From Xenorhabdus hominickii (GTDB lineage Bacteria; Pseudomonadota; Gammaproteobacteria; Enterobacterales; Enterobacteriaceae), in NCBI RefSeq assembly GCF_002632725.1, contig NZ_NJAI01000001.1, positions 1,489,901-1,528,115 of the forward strand: a stretch of 38,215 bases of DNA, in the 5' to 3' direction. Shown in pieces: positions 1 to 9,488 of the stretch (the stretch's first letter is position 1; every line of letters begins with the position of its first letter). The position numbers and the translations under genes were made by a program. A model generated the notes under the pieces. It made no database searches. It was not told the origin of the DNA and was given only the letters and a program-made list of their open reading frames with translations.

Positions 1-198
1 GATTATGTTGTTTATGATAACCTTCCCGAGGAAGATCACCTGACTGGAAAGACGTTTACTCAGCGTATAGAGAGAACGAATTTAACTCAGCGTACTCGAA
101 TAAAAAGACTGAATAGAAAAACTATCAGTTATTCAAAATCCGAAGAAATGCACGATAAGGTGATAGGAACTTTTATTGAGCGTGAGTACTATTTTTGA
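1..198 (+). CDS. insB: IS1-family transposase InsB, C-terminal part (5' end outside window)
   Basis: Frame 1 is open from the first base to a TGA at 196-198 and gives 65 residues. They match the end of IS1 InsB: a block reading RIERTNL, then RIKRLNRKT, then SKSEEMHDKVIGTFIE before the stop. IS1 transposases are DDE enzymes made by a -1 frameshift between InsA and InsB. The glutamate in RIERTNL (residue 24 of the visible part) is probably the catalytic E; the two aspartates would lie upstream of the window. No frameshift or stop interrupts the visible part, so the element may still be intact. The partial gene has no visible start codon. Confidence 0.85.
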   Translation, partial: DYVVYDNLPEEDHLTGKTFTQRIERTNLTQRTRIKRLNRKTISYSKSEEMHDKVIGTFIEREYYF

Positions 199-227
199 TA
201 TTCAATCTAACTATTTAATACATGACC
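1..227 (+). mobile_element. IS1-family insertion sequence, right-hand end only
   Basis: The first 198 bases encode the C-terminus of an IS1 InsB transposase. About 29 bases after its stop is a degenerate match (12 of 23 positions, by eye) to the IS1 right terminal repeat, ending in CATGACC at 227. From 228 onward the sequence is coherent higA coding sequence on the other strand, so 227/228 is the likely element-chromosome junction. The left end, and with it the target duplication, lies outside the window. The IS1 family is clear from the protein; the exact boundary is inferred. Confidence 0.75.
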
Positions 228-258
228 CAGGGTGCGCAGGATTATGCATTCTACTCAT
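226..258 (-). pseudogene. higA: HigA-type antitoxin, N-terminal 11 codons, cut by IS1
   Basis: On the minus strand, 12 bases after the higB stop codon, an ATG at 258-256 opens a frame reading MSRMHNPAHPG. MHNPAHPGE is the characteristic start of HigA/VapI helix-turn-helix antitoxins, which are encoded directly downstream of higB. The match stops at the glycine, where the IS1 terminal repeat begins. The rest of the gene, including the DNA-binding helix-turn-helix, must lie beyond the left end of the IS if it survives. HigA normally neutralises HigB and represses the operon, so this insertion should remove both functions. The fragment is very short, but its position, spacing and motif agree. 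Confidence 0.75.
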
Positions 259-270
259 TATTACTACTGA

Positions 271-552
271 TTAGTGATAATTTTGGTAATTAACCAAAAT
301 AGCATCCTCACCATCAAATCGAAATGTTAATTGCCAATTGCCATTAACAGATATAACCCAATGGCCTTTTAAATCGGCCCCTTGTAATGGGGGTAACTTC
401 CAGCCTGGAGCATTCATATCATCTGGTTTTTTAGCAGTATTCAGTGCGGTTAATTGAATATTCAATTTTACAGCATGATTAGATTGAATGCCGGATGTAG
501 AGTCTGTCCTGAAAAATTTTTTTAGGCCCTTATGCTTAAAACTCTTAATCAT
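271..552 (-). CDS. higB: HigB-type toxin of the RelE/ParE superfamily
   Basis: This 93-residue protein starts MIKSFKHKGLKKFF and ends with DGEDAILVNYQNYH. The central LKGHWVISVNGNWQLTFRF block is the conserved core of HigB mRNA interferases, which cleave mRNA on the ribosome. The frame is open upstream to 615, but family length (about 92 residues) and the conserved MIKSF start favour the ATG at 552; the adjacent ATG at 555 is equally possible. It is transcribed toward higA in the usual toxin-first order. The protein shows no truncation although its antitoxin gene is broken by IS1 18 bases or so into the coding sequence. Either HigB is inactive or unexpressed, or another antitoxin supplies immunity. 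Confidence 0.88.
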   Translation of the reverse strand: MIKSFKHKGLKKFFRTDSTSGIQSNHAVKLNIQLTALNTAKKPDDMNAPGWKLPPLQGADLKGHWVISVNGNWQLTFRFDGEDAILVNYQNYH

Positions 553-683
553 CATCCATGTCCATGAGTACTGTGTGGTTTCACTATATAATCGTAGTGT
601 AGGATGACAATTCATTTACATCATTTGGGAGTGCTACAGTAATCAACTTGCTACACCATTCTACTACAGGTTTATCTGCAGCT

Positions 684-709
684 TTAAAATAGCGGATTTT
701 TCATCCGCT
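684..709 (-). terminator. Rho-independent terminator of dapD
   Basis: On the minus strand a 7-bp stem AGCGGAT/ATCCGCT with a 5-base loop is followed by ATTTTAA. It lies 21 bases past the dapD stop codon and separates it from higB. Confidence 0.75.
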
Positions 710-729
710 GTTTCTGCTATTGTAAAAAT

Positions 730-1554
730 TTAGTCGATATTTCTCAGAAGTTCATTAATGCCAACTTTGCCACGGGTTTTGGCATCAACCTTTTTCACAA
801 TTATGGCGCAATACAGGCTATAACTGCCATCTTTGGAAGGAAGATTTCCTGAAACGACGACCGAACCTGCCGGTACGCGGCCATAATGGATTTCCCCTGT
901 TTCACGATCGTAAATTTTGGTGCTCTGGCCGATGTAAACACCCATTGAGATCACTGAGCCTTCTTCCACGATAACCCCTTCTACGATTTCAGAGCGGGCG
1001 CCGATGAAACAGTTGTCTTCAATAATGGTCGGATTAGCCTGCAATGGCTCCAGAACGCCACCAATGCCAACACCGCCAGACAAATGAACGTTTTTGCCGA
1101 TCTGTGCGCAGGAACCTACGGTTGCCCAAGTGTCTACCATTGAGCCTTCATCAACATAGGCGCCGAGGTTAACGTAAGATGGCATGAGCACTGTGTTGCG
1201 CGCGATATATGCACCCTGGCGGACAGCCGCAGGAGGTACGACGCGGAACCCTTCTTTTTCGAAACGCGCCTGATCATAATCTGCAAATTTCATGGGTACT
1301 TTGTCGAAATAGCGGCTTTCAGCGCCTTCCATGACTTGATTGTCATTAATACGGAAGGAGAGCAAGACGGCTTTTTTCAGCCATTGATGCGTTACCCATT
1401 GCCCATCGATCTTTTCAGCGACGCGAAGTTTGCCGCTATCCAGCATTTGAATAACCTGATTAATGGTATCGCGGGTCACTCCATCAACAGTCGTAGGTGT
1501 AATGTTTACGCGGTCTTCAAATGCATTTTCGATAATAGCTTGTAATTGCTGCAT
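730..1554 (-). CDS. dapD: 2,3,4,5-tetrahydropyridine-2,6-dicarboxylate N-succinyltransferase
   Basis: DapD transfers succinyl from succinyl-CoA to tetrahydrodipicolinate. This is a cytoplasmic step of the succinylase branch to meso-diaminopimelate and lysine. The protein has 274 residues, the same as E. coli DapD. The N-terminal helical domain includes [21 protein letters not shown]. The centre is a left-handed beta-helix of hexapeptide repeats ([40 protein letters not shown]) and the C-terminus ends [12 protein letters not shown]. It lies 40 bases downstream of glnD on the same strand, the arrangement known from enterobacteria, and is followed by its own terminator. Nothing unusual was seen. 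Confidence 0.98.
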   Translation of the reverse strand: MQQLQAIIENAFEDRVNITPTTVDGVTRDTINQVIQMLDSGKLRVAEKIDGQWVTHQWLKKAVLLSFRINDNQVMEGAESRYFDKVPMKFADYDQARFEKEGFRVVPPAAVRQGAYIARNTVLMPSYVNLGAYVDEGSMVDTWATVGSCAQIGKNVHLSGGVGIGGVLEPLQANPTIIEDNCFIGARSEIVEGVIVEEGSVISMGVYIGQSTKIYDRETGEIHYGRVPAGSVVVSGNLPSKDGSYSLYCAIIVKKVDAKTRGKVGINELLRNID

Positions 1555-1594
1555 AAGTGTGGGGTTCCTAATTTCCGTTAAATCGAGAGTATTG

Positions 1595-4279
1595 TTATAG
1601 TTTATCCCGTGTGTTGAGGGCTTCTGTCAACCTTTCTGATAATTCATCTCTTATTTTTTTATGTAATGCGTTTTGATCTTTATCTGCCAGCACAAAAAAG
1701 TCTTCGACGCGTTCTCCAATAGTGGTTATTCGTGCACCGTGCAGGGATACGCCTAATTCAGCGAAAATATTGCCTACCCTTGCCAGTAATCCGGGTTGAT
1801 CAAGGGCAACTAATTCCATATAAGTACGACGAGCATTTTGTGTCGGTAAAAAGTTGACTTTGGTCGGAACATTAAAGTGGCGCAATTTGGCGGGCAGGTT
1901 GCGGGTCTTGGGTGATTTTGGATGAGGATCGTTCACGACTTTCAGCAATGCGGTACGGATAGATCCGTGGCGATCAAGCGCTAATGGATGGCCGTTTGGC
2001 TCCGATACCACAAACGTATCCATCGCCATTCCATCACGATTAGTGAAAATTTGAGCATCGTGGACGCTCAAGTTGCGTCTGTCCAACTCGCCAACAACGG
2101 CTGCGAATAGTGAGGGACGATCTTGGCACCAAATAAAAATTTCTGTGCCTCCGTGGGAAAACTCAGTGCTGATCAACACTTGCGATTCTGTGGACATATG
2201 GTGGATCAAATGACTGGCATGCCATGCTAATTGATCAGGCGTATGACGCAGGAAATAATCCGCATGACAACGGCTCCAGATATTGTGCAATTGTTGTTCA
2301 TTAATATCTTCTTTTCGCAGCAGGGCCAGAGCCTGTAAGCGATGGCTGCGGATACGTTCTCGTAAGTCCGGAATATTTTGAACGCCTTGACGTAGCTGGG
2401 TTTCGGTTGCGAAATAGAGCTCTCGTATCAGACTTTGCTTCCAGCTATTCCACAGCTTAGAGTTAGTAGCGCAAATATCGGCAACAGTCAGGCATAGTAG
2501 ATAATTCAAACGATTTTGGTTTCTGACTGTGCAGGCAAATTGCTGGATAACGTCTGGATCTTGGATATCTCTCCGCTGAGCTGTAACCGACATCAGTAAA
2601 TGATCTTTAACTAGCCATTCTACCAACTCTGCTTCCCGGTTAGTCAAACCATGCTGTCGTGAGAATGTGAAGGCATCATTGGCACCAAGCTCAGAATGAT
2701 CACCGTGACGTCCCTTGGCAATATCATGGAAAAAGGCGGCCAGCCGTAATAATTCTGGCTGAGGAAGACGCAAATATAATTCGATACACAAGGGATGGAT
2801 CACACGGTTGTTTTCATCGGCAAAAGTTTCGAGTTTTTGCAGTACTCGGATGGTGTGTTCATCAACGGTATAAGCATGGAATAGATCAAATTGCATTTGA
2901 CCAACAATATTACTCCAGAGCGGCGTATAGGCACTTAAAACGCTATGGCGGTGCATTGGGAGCAAAGCACTTTTAACTGCATGAGGATGGCGCAGGATAT
3001 CCATGAAAATTTTGCGTGCTTCAGGTAACTCACACAAAGAGTATCTGAGGTTTCTACGAGCGTAACGTAGCTGACGCAATGTTGTGGAATAGATCCCCTT
3101 AATTTCCTGATGCTTCGCCATGTGATAAAACATTTTCAGAATCGAAGCCGGGTCGCGGATAAACAGCGTATCATCGATAACATCGATCAGATCTCCCCGT
3201 AGCTGAAATGCTTCGTTCAAGGGGCGCGGCTTCTCATCAGCTTGTAACGCCAGAATCGCTTCATCAAAAAGTTGCAGCAGCATTTCATTGAGTTCGCTGA
3301 CACGACGTGTCACACGATAGAAATCTTTCATCATCCGTTCGACAGGTTGATTGCGTTCCCCTTCATAGCCAAGAAGTTGGGCTACATTAAATTGATGCTC
3401 AAACAGTAGTCGGTTGTCATAGCGTATAACGACCAGATGGAGGGCAAAACGGATACGCCAGAGAAAACTCTGACATTCGTTCAATTCGTTGCGTTCTTCT
3501 TGGGTCAGGAAGCCAAAATTGACCATTTCATCTAAAGATGTGGCTCCAAAATGACGATGGGCAACCCAAAGTAACGTATGAATATCACGTAATCCACCCG
3601 GACTGCTTTTGATATCTGGCTCTAGGTTGTAACTGGTGCCGTGATAACGCTGATGGCGTTCCCGTTGCTCGGTGAGTTTGGCCGCGAAGAATTGGGCTGA
3701 TGGCCAAAAATTATCGCTGAAAATATGTTTCTGCAATCGTAGGAACAGCGGTAAATCACCTCTGATTAGACGAGATTCAATCAAGTTGGTGGCGATAGTC
3801 AGATCGGAAAGCCCTTTATCGAGGCACTCTTGGAACGTTCTGACACTGTGACCCACTTCCAGACGGATATCCCAGAGTAGGGCAATAAATTGCCCTATTT
3901 GGGCTGATTGTTTTTCAGTTAGCGGATCCTCGCTGAGGATCATTAAATCAATGTCTGAAAGGGGATGTAATTCGCGGCGACCATAACCACCAACGGCAAG
4001 CAGAGAAAGCGAGGCTATCTGATCAAATCCCTGCTCCTGCCATAATCGTGTTAAAAGTTGATCAATATAGTCACTGCGGACGTAGATCAGCGCGTCTGGG
4101 GAAATTCCTGCCTTGAATGCCTGCTCAAGCCACAATTGAAACTCATCAATATGCTGTTTCAGTGTGGGACATTGAAGATCGTCAAGGGAAAATTCCACAG
4201 GCGAAATAGGAGGCATGGGCGCTCGTGCTAAGGAGATGTCAACTGGCATATGCAGAACCCTATGTATGAGAAAGTTCAT
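1595..4279 (-). CDS. glnD: Bifunctional uridylyltransferase / uridylyl-removing enzyme
   Basis: GlnD is the glutamine sensor that uridylylates PII proteins (GlnB/GlnK) in nitrogen limitation and removes the UMP when glutamine is high. The 894 residues compare with 890 in E. coli. The nucleotidyltransferase motif [15 protein letters not shown] lies at about residues 97-111, with metal-binding Asp109 and Asp111. The HD-phosphohydrolase motif [12 protein letters not shown] lies near residue 517 and carries the removing activity. Two ACT domains occupy the last 190 residues ([18 protein letters not shown] and [20 protein letters not shown]), where glutamine is sensed. The N-terminus before residue 30 is poorly conserved, so a start at Met11 is also possible. 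It sits between map and dapD on one strand. Confidence 0.97.
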   Translation of the reverse strand: MNFLIHRVLHMPVDISLARAPMPPISPVEFSLDDLQCPTLKQHIDEFQLWLEQAFKAGISPDALIYVRSDYIDQLLTRLWQEQGFDQIASLSLLAVGGYGRRELHPLSDIDLMILSEDPLTEKQSAQIGQFIALLWDIRLEVGHSVRTFQECLDKGLSDLTIATNLIESRLIRGDLPLFLRLQKHIFSDNFWPSAQFFAAKLTEQRERHQRYHGTSYNLEPDIKSSPGGLRDIHTLLWVAHRHFGATSLDEMVNFGFLTQEERNELNECQSFLWRIRFALHLVVIRYDNRLLFEHQFNVAQLLGYEGERNQPVERMMKDFYRVTRRVSELNEMLLQLFDEAILALQADEKPRPLNEAFQLRGDLIDVIDDTLFIRDPASILKMFYHMAKHQEIKGIYSTTLRQLRYARRNLRYSLCELPEARKIFMDILRHPHAVKSALLPMHRHSVLSAYTPLWSNIVGQMQFDLFHAYTVDEHTIRVLQKLETFADENNRVIHPLCIELYLRLPQPELLRLAAFFHDIAKGRHGDHSELGANDAFTFSRQHGLTNREAELVEWLVKDHLLMSVTAQRRDIQDPDVIQQFACTVRNQNRLNYLLCLTVADICATNSKLWNSWKQSLIRELYFATETQLRQGVQNIPDLRERIRSHRLQALALLRKEDINEQQLHNIWSRCHADYFLRHTPDQLAWHASHLIHHMSTESQVLISTEFSHGGTEIFIWCQDRPSLFAAVVGELDRRNLSVHDAQIFTNRDGMAMDTFVVSEPNGHPLALDRHGSIRTALLKVVNDPHPKSPKTRNLPAKLRHFNVPTKVNFLPTQNARRTYMELVALDQPGLLARVGNIFAELGVSLHGARITTIGERVEDFFVLADKDQNALHKKIRDELSERLTEALNTRDKL

Positions 4280-4346
4280 GAGGAAACGAGCTATGATGAC
4301 CAGAGTACTGAGAAAATTGTGAGATGAACAGGTGTTACTAACCGTG

Positions 4347-4380
4347 AATGAAGCCCCTGAAAATTGGCTGGGGCTTCATT
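4347..4380 (-). terminator. Hairpin between map and glnD, probable map terminator
   Basis: A perfect 11-bp inverted repeat (AATGAAGCCCC/GGGGCTTCATT) with a 12-base loop lies between the map stop codon and the glnD start. There is no strong T-run on either strand, so it may only attenuate or protect transcripts. Confidence 0.5.
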
Positions 4381-4447
4381 ATTGAGAACTAATAATATTT
4401 AGAACTCATAAATTGCTTTAGAACTCATAAGTGGAACTAGCCAGCCA

Positions 4448-5245
4448 TTATGCGTTGACTAAGACCGCTGATATATGTGGCTCTTCTTCTTTACGCAATG
4501 TCATGATTTCACAACCATTATCAGTGACGACAATCGTGTGCTCATACTGTGCAGACCAACCACGATCTTTGGTTTTGACTGTCCAGCCGTCTTTCATGCT
4601 ACGGATGCGGAAATCACCGGCATTGACCATCGGTTCAATGGTGAAAGCCATGCCTTTTTGCAAGATAACACCACCATCATCAGCGTCATAGTGCAGAACA
4701 TGTGGTTCTTCATGGAAAACCCGGCCGATACCGTGCCCGCAGTATTCGCGAACCACAGAGTAATCCTGGCCTTCAACGTATTGTTGAATTGCTTTGCCAA
4801 GGGTACGCAGACGGATACCCGGCTTCACCATTTTCAGGGCAAGATACAGGCTTTCCTGAGTCACTCGGCACAGCCGTTCGCCTTGAATCGTTGGTTTACC
4901 AACAATGAACATTTTGGAGGTGTCACCATGAAATTCATCTTTAATCACGGTCACATCAATGTTAACGATATCGCCTTCTTTCAATGCCTTATCGTCGCTT
5001 GGAATGCCGTGGCAAACTACATCATTGACGGAAATACATACTGATTTAGGGAAACCGTGGTAGCCAAGGCAAGCGGAAATGGCTTGTTGTTTATTAGTGA
5101 TATGATCGTGGCAAATACGATCCAGTTCACCTGTGGTCACCCCTGCTTTGACATAAGGTTCGATCATTTCCAAAACTTCTGCTGCCAGGCGTCCGGCAAC
5201 CCGCATTTTTTGGATGTCTTCATCTGTTTTGATAGAAATAGCCAT
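4448..5245 (-). CDS. map: Type I methionine aminopeptidase
   Basis: Map removes the initiator methionine from nascent proteins when the second residue is small. The protein has 265 residues (E. coli 264). The dinuclear-metal ligands of the pita-bread fold are visible in their motifs: Asp in VNIDVTVIKDEFHGDTSKMF, His in GHGIGRVFHEEPHVLHY, Glu in AFTIEPMVNAG and Glu in QYEHTIVVT. It is transcribed away from rpsB and toward glnD. The divergent map/rpsB pair is conserved in enterobacteria. The map-rpsB gap is about 545 bases and holds a dispersed repeat and the rpsB promoter and leader. Confidence 0.98.
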   Translation of the reverse strand: MAISIKTDEDIQKMRVAGRLAAEVLEMIEPYVKAGVTTGELDRICHDHITNKQQAISACLGYHGFPKSVCISVNDVVCHGIPSDDKALKEGDIVNIDVTVIKDEFHGDTSKMFIVGKPTIQGERLCRVTQESLYLALKMVKPGIRLRTLGKAIQQYVEGQDYSVVREYCGHGIGRVFHEEPHVLHYDADDGGVILQKGMAFTIEPMVNAGDFRIRSMKDGWTVKTKDRGWSAQYEHTIVVTDNGCEIMTLRKEEEPHISAVLVNA

Positions 5246-5343
5246 GAAATCGGTCCATTTAAGTCGGGATCTTACCGACTACTTGAGATTAACTAAGGAA
5301 AAGTGTTGTTGTTAATGGTATCAGCCCTCCGAATGTCTGCCAA

Positions 5344-5495
5344 TATACCTGTCGTCTTTCAAGTTGCCGCTTTGTTGGCTACGTTCACTTATCCCTGTCA
5401 CTTCACCCCGATAATTCCGGTCATATAGTGGCCTATGTTCCCGGTAATTCGTTCCCAAGACATAAGTGCTGCATCTTGAAATCCACTGGGTATAT
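5344..5495. repeat. Dispersed palindromic repeat, full-length copy (about 152 bp)
   Basis: One end reads TATACCTGTCGTCTTTCAAG and the other TCTTGAAATCCACTGGGTAT, so the ends are inverted relative to each other. The same element occurs in opposite orientation at 9220-9347. Shared internal blocks include TTGGCT.CGTTCACT, GTCAC, ATAG....CTAT and AATTCGTTC. This copy has about 23 extra bases after GTCAC. It contains no credible ORF and lies between map and the rpsB promoter. Confidence 0.75.
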
Positions 5496-5554
5496 AACCC
5501 GGCACCTTTCAATTTCTTCAATCAACTGGAACGGCCAGAGAGCTGTAACAAATG

Positions 5555-5584
5555 TTGGAGTCTGGGGGCCATTTGTGGTATAAA
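5555..5584 (+). promoter_or_regulatory. Probable rpsB promoter
   Basis: TTGGAG at 5555-5560 and TATAAA at 5579-5584 are separated by 18 bases. A GC-rich discriminator (GCGCGCC) follows, as expected for a stringently controlled ribosomal protein promoter. The GGTATAAAGCGCGCCGG block resembles the E. coli rpsB promoter as I remember it. It implies a leader of roughly 200 bases. Confidence 0.65.
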
Positions 5585-5590
5585 GCGCGC

Positions 5591-6516
<926 letters not shown>

Positions 6517-6571
6517 TAAGGAATGCTCATCTCTGAGCCCTTATTGACCAGGTATTGAAATATATTGGTTA

Positions 6572-6595
6572 GGGGGCCTATTATGGCCCCCTTTA
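6572..6595 (+). terminator. rpsB-tsf intercistronic attenuator
   Basis: A perfect 7-bp GC-only stem GGGGGCC/GGCCCCC with a 6-base loop is followed by TTTA. Partial termination between rpsB and tsf is known in E. coli and sets the ratio of S2 to EF-Ts. Confidence 0.8.
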
Positions 6596-6681
6596 CATAT
6601 CTGATATAGAACTATTATCTGATATAGAACTTTCCACGCGGAATATTATCTTCCCGCGAGACACATCGAGGAATAAAACAA

Positions 6682-7539
6682 ATGGCTGACATTACCGCTG
6701 CTCTGGTAAAAGAACTGCGTGAGCGTACTGGCGCAGGCATGATGGAATGTAAAAAAGCACTGGTTGAAGCAAATGGCGATATCGAGCTGGCTATCGATAA
6801 CATGCGTAAATCAGGTCAGGCAAAAGCTGCTAAAAAAGCAGGCCGTGTTGCGGCTGAAGGCGTTATCCTGACTCAAGTTTCCGCTGATGCTAAATTCGCT
6901 GGTATCGTTGAACTGAACTGCGAAACTGACTTTGTTGCTAAAGATACTGGCTTCCTGGCATTCGGTAAAGAAGTTATTGATTCCGTTATGGCTGAGAAAA
7001 ACGCTGATATCGATGCGCTGAAAGCTAAATTCGAAGAACAGCGTGCTGCTCTGGTTGCTAAAATCGGTGAAAACATCAACATCCGTCGCGTGACTATCCT
7101 GGAAGGTGAAGCTGTAGGTACTTACCTGCACGGTGCGCGTATCGGTGTTCTGGTTGCAGCTGAAGGTGCAAACGAAGAACTGATCAAGCACATCGCAATG
7201 CACATTGCTGCAAGCAAGCCAGAATACGTGAACCCAACTGACGTTCCAGCTGAAGTTGTTGAGCGTGAGCATCAGATCCAGCTGGATATCGCAATGCAGT
7301 CTGGTAAGCCTCGTGAAATCGCAGAGAAAATGGTTGCTGGCCGCATGAACAAATTCACTGGCGAAGTCTCTCTGACTGGTCAGAATTTCGTGATGGATCC
7401 AAGCAAAACTGTTGGTGCTCTGCTGAAAGAAAATAACGCTAACGTTATCAATTTCATTCGTTTTGAAGTGGGCGAAGGCATTGAGAAAGTTGAAGCTGAC
7501 TTTGCCGCAGAAGTTGCTGCAATGAGCAAACAGTCTTAA
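6682..7539 (+). CDS. tsf: Elongation factor Ts
   Basis: EF-Ts is the nucleotide exchange factor that releases GDP from EF-Tu. The 285 residues (E. coli 283) begin with the UBA-like EF-Tu-binding domain [20 protein letters not shown]. The signature CETDFVAKD follows at about residues 80-88; its Asp-Phe contacts the EF-Tu magnesium site. The coiled-coil and dimerisation region and the C-terminal module complete the chain. It is the second gene of the rpsB-tsf operon, with the attenuator hairpin about 90 bases upstream and a GAGGA ribosome-binding site before the ATG. Confidence 0.99.
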   Translation: MADITAALVKELRERTGAGMMECKKALVEANGDIELAIDNMRKSGQAKAAKKAGRVAAEGVILTQVSADAKFAGIVELNCETDFVAKDTGFLAFGKEVIDSVMAEKNADIDALKAKFEEQRAALVAKIGENINIRRVTILEGEAVGTYLHGARIGVLVAAEGANEELIKHIAMHIAASKPEYVNPTDVPAEVVEREHQIQLDIAMQSGKPREIAEKMVAGRMNKFTGEVSLTGQNFVMDPSKTVGALLKENNANVINFIRFEVGEGIEKVEADFAAEVAAMSKQS

Positions 7540-7550
7540 TTTTCTAAACG

Positions 7551-7578
7551 GAGCCGCCGATTGGCGGTTCTGTTTTAT
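7551..7578 (+). terminator. Terminator of the rpsB-tsf operon
   Basis: The stem GAGCCGCC/GGCGGTTC has one G-T pair and a 4-base loop, and TGTTTTAT follows. It lies 12 bases after the tsf stop. Confidence 0.85.
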
Positions 7579-7603
7579 CTCATGATGAATTTTACATCTG
7601 GGC

Positions 7604-7688
7604 TATATCCAATAGATTCCGAGCAACATTTCGGCTTGCATTGTATTGCAGCCTGCAAAGAGGCAACTGGAAACATGAAAGGTATATA
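7604..7688. repeat. Dispersed repeat, internally shortened copy (about 85 bp)
   Basis: The left end TATATCCAATAGATTCCGAG and the right end GAAAGGTATAT correspond to the two ends of the copy at 9220-9347. The internal GCAGCC....GAGG block is shared and the centre is missing. It sits between the tsf terminator and pyrH. Confidence 0.6.
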
Positions 7689-7759
7689 GCGTGGATGTGT
7701 AGTTATTGAATATACCGTAATAAATCCTCAATACCCTTATCTGCTTAGGACACAACACC

Positions 7760-8488
7760 ATGGCAACCAATGCAAAACCCGTATATCAGAGAATCCTGCT
7801 TAAGCTCAGTGGAGAAGCCCTGCAAGGTGCAGAAGGTTTTGGTATCGATGCTAGCGTTTTAGACCGCATGGCTCAGGAAATCAAAGAACTGGTTGAGCTG
7901 GGTATTCAAGTCGGTGTCGTTATTGGCGGGGGGAACCTGTTTCGTGGAGCCGGTCTGGCCGAAGCAGGAATGAACCGTGTAGTAGGCGACCATATGGGTA
8001 TGTTGGCTACCGTAATGAACGGTTTAGCGATGCGTGATGCTTTACACCGCGCCTATGTGAACGCCCGTCTGATGTCTGCCATTCCGTTGAATGGCGTGTG
8101 TGATAACTATAGCTGGGCTGAGGCTATCAGTTTACTACGTCACGGTCGTGTTGTTATTTTTTCGGCAGGTACTGGCAACCCATTCTTTACAACAGATTCC
8201 GCAGCCTGCTTGCGCGGCATTGAAATTGAAGCGGATGTTGTGTTAAAAGCAACCAAAGTGGATGGGGTCTATTCTGCCGATCCTGCAAAAGATCCTGAAG
8301 CTGTTCTTTACAGCAATCTGACTTATCAGGAAGTATTGGAACGTGAATTGAAAGTCATGGATCTGGCGGCATTTACGCTGGCCCGTGACCATAGTCTGCC
8401 AATTCGGGTTTTCAATATGAACAAACCAGGCGCTCTTCGTCGTGTTGTGATGGGGGAAAGTGAAGGTACGTTGATTTCTCACGGTTGA
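7760..8488 (+). CDS. pyrH: Uridylate kinase (UMP kinase)
   Basis: PyrH phosphorylates UMP to UDP. It is a hexameric member of the amino acid kinase fold, activated by GTP and inhibited by UTP. The 242 residues match the family length. Visible motifs are LKLSGEAL for phosphate binding, [29 protein letters not shown], and [20 protein letters not shown] in the nucleotide site. The C-terminal [11 protein letters not shown] is also typical. It occupies its conserved place between tsf and frr. A shortened dispersed repeat lies upstream; a region with two hairpins follows. Confidence 0.99.
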   Translation: MATNAKPVYQRILLKLSGEALQGAEGFGIDASVLDRMAQEIKELVELGIQVGVVIGGGNLFRGAGLAEAGMNRVVGDHMGMLATVMNGLAMRDALHRAYVNARLMSAIPLNGVCDNYSWAEAISLLRHGRVVIFSAGTGNPFFTTDSAACLRGIEIEADVVLKATKVDGVYSADPAKDPEAVLYSNLTYQEVLERELKVMDLAAFTLARDHSLPIRVFNMNKPGALRRVVMGESEGTLISHG

Positions 8489-8520
8489 TTTTTCACAATT
8501 CTTGCTCAGAGACATCGGTG

Positions 8521-8614
8521 AAATTTGACGGTATGATCAGCATCCTGATGCGCCAAATTTAATGATACTGGGCCACTCAATGATTCGCGTATCTGTAATT
8601 ACGCAGATGTGGCC
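8521..8614 (+). other. Two consecutive hairpins in the pyrH-frr gap
   Basis: Hairpin 1 pairs AAATTTG (8521-8527) with CAAATTT (8554-8560) and has an inner ATCAG/CTGAT stem. Hairpin 2 pairs GGCCAC (8571-8576) with GTGGCC (8609-8614) and has an inner ATCTG/CAGAT stem. Hairpin 2 is followed by TAAAAAATAA, an A-run rather than a T-run, so neither looks like a standard plus-strand terminator. Their role is unknown; attenuation or control of the frr leader is possible. Confidence 0.5.
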
Positions 8615-8646
8615 TAAAAAATAACCATCTCCCAAGGGTTTGTAAC

Positions 8647-9204
8647 GTGATTAATGAAATCAAAAAAGACGCACAAGACCGCATGGAAAAAAGCGTCGAA
8701 GCACTGAAAAATCAAATCAGCAAGATTCGTACTGGCCGTGCTTCTCCTAGCCTGCTGGACGGTATCAGCATCGAGTATTATGGTTCTGCAACTCCATTGC
8801 GTCAGATCGCAAACGTCGTTGCTGAAGATGCACGTACCTTGGCTATTACCGTGTTTGATCGATCCATGACTCCAGCTGTCGAAAAAGCGATTATGGCTTC
8901 TGATCTGGGGTTGAACCCATCTTCAGCGGGAACCATCATCCGTGTTCCTTTGCCACCGTTGACAGAAGAACGTCGTAAAGATTTGATCAAAGTTGTTCGT
9001 AACGAAGCGGAGCAGGGTCGTGTAGCTGTCCGTAACATTCGTCGCGACGCTAACGATAAAGTCAAGGCGTTGTTGAAAGACAAAGAAATCAGTGAAGATG
9101 AAGAACGTCGTTCACAGGATGACGTTCAGAAATTAACTGATAGCTACATCAAGAAGATTGATGAAGCTTTGGCAAATAAAGAAACCGAATTGATGGATTT
9201 CTAA
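8647..9204 (+). CDS. frr: Ribosome recycling factor
   Basis: RRF splits the post-termination ribosome together with EF-G. The 185 residues equal the family length. Recognisable segments are [16 protein letters not shown] [39 protein letters not shown] and [26 protein letters not shown]. These form the three-helix bundle and small beta domain that mimic tRNA shape. The start codon is GTG at 8647, set by the conserved [14 protein letters not shown]-terminus and the AAGGG ribosome-binding site upstream. A full-length repeat copy and a terminator follow. Confidence 0.99.
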   Translation: MINEIKKDAQDRMEKSVEALKNQISKIRTGRASPSLLDGISIEYYGSATPLRQIANVVAEDARTLAITVFDRSMTPAVEKAIMASDLGLNPSSAGTIIRVPLPPLTEERRKDLIKVVRNEAEQGRVAVRNIRRDANDKVKALLKDKEISEDEERRSQDDVQKLTDSYIKKIDEALANKETELMDF

Positions 9205-9219
9205 TTGCCATTCCATGAA

Positions 9220-9347
9220 TATACCCAATAAATTTCGAGTTGCATCATGGAGGCAAGAGAACGAATTTCTGGGAGTATAGTTAACTATGTGACTGGAGTG
9301 AGTGAATGCAGCCAACAACGAGGTAATTTGAAAGGTGAAGGGCATAC
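9220..9347. repeat. Dispersed palindromic repeat, full-length copy (about 128 bp)
   Basis: The ends TATACCCAATAAATTTCGAG and AATTTGAAAGGTGAAGGGCA are inverted relative to each other, and the centre holds the palindrome ATAGTTAACTAT. The reverse complement aligns with the copy at 5344-5495 over most of its length. It begins 16 bases after the frr stop, so it is transcribed with frr. Confidence 0.8.
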
Positions 9348-9375
9348 AACGCCGCAGTCCTTGCGGCGTTGGTTC
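9348..9375 (+). terminator. Terminator downstream of frr
   Basis: The perfect 9-bp stem AACGCCGCA/TGCGGCGTT has a 5-base loop and is followed by GGTTCTT. The T-run is imperfect. It directly abuts the repeat copy. Confidence 0.65.
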
Positions 9376-9488
9376 TTAATTCTTTATATACACTTCGTAT
9401 CACATTTCTTTTTCAAGCGATGGACATAGCGATCTGTACAGCTCAAACTATTGCGATTTTATATTAGTAAAATACTCAGAGTATTAAA

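Noticed and set aside
4475..5044. 189-codon plus-strand open frame inside map
   Set aside because: It lies wholly antisense to map, whose protein is fully conserved; the frame has no recognisable protein pattern.
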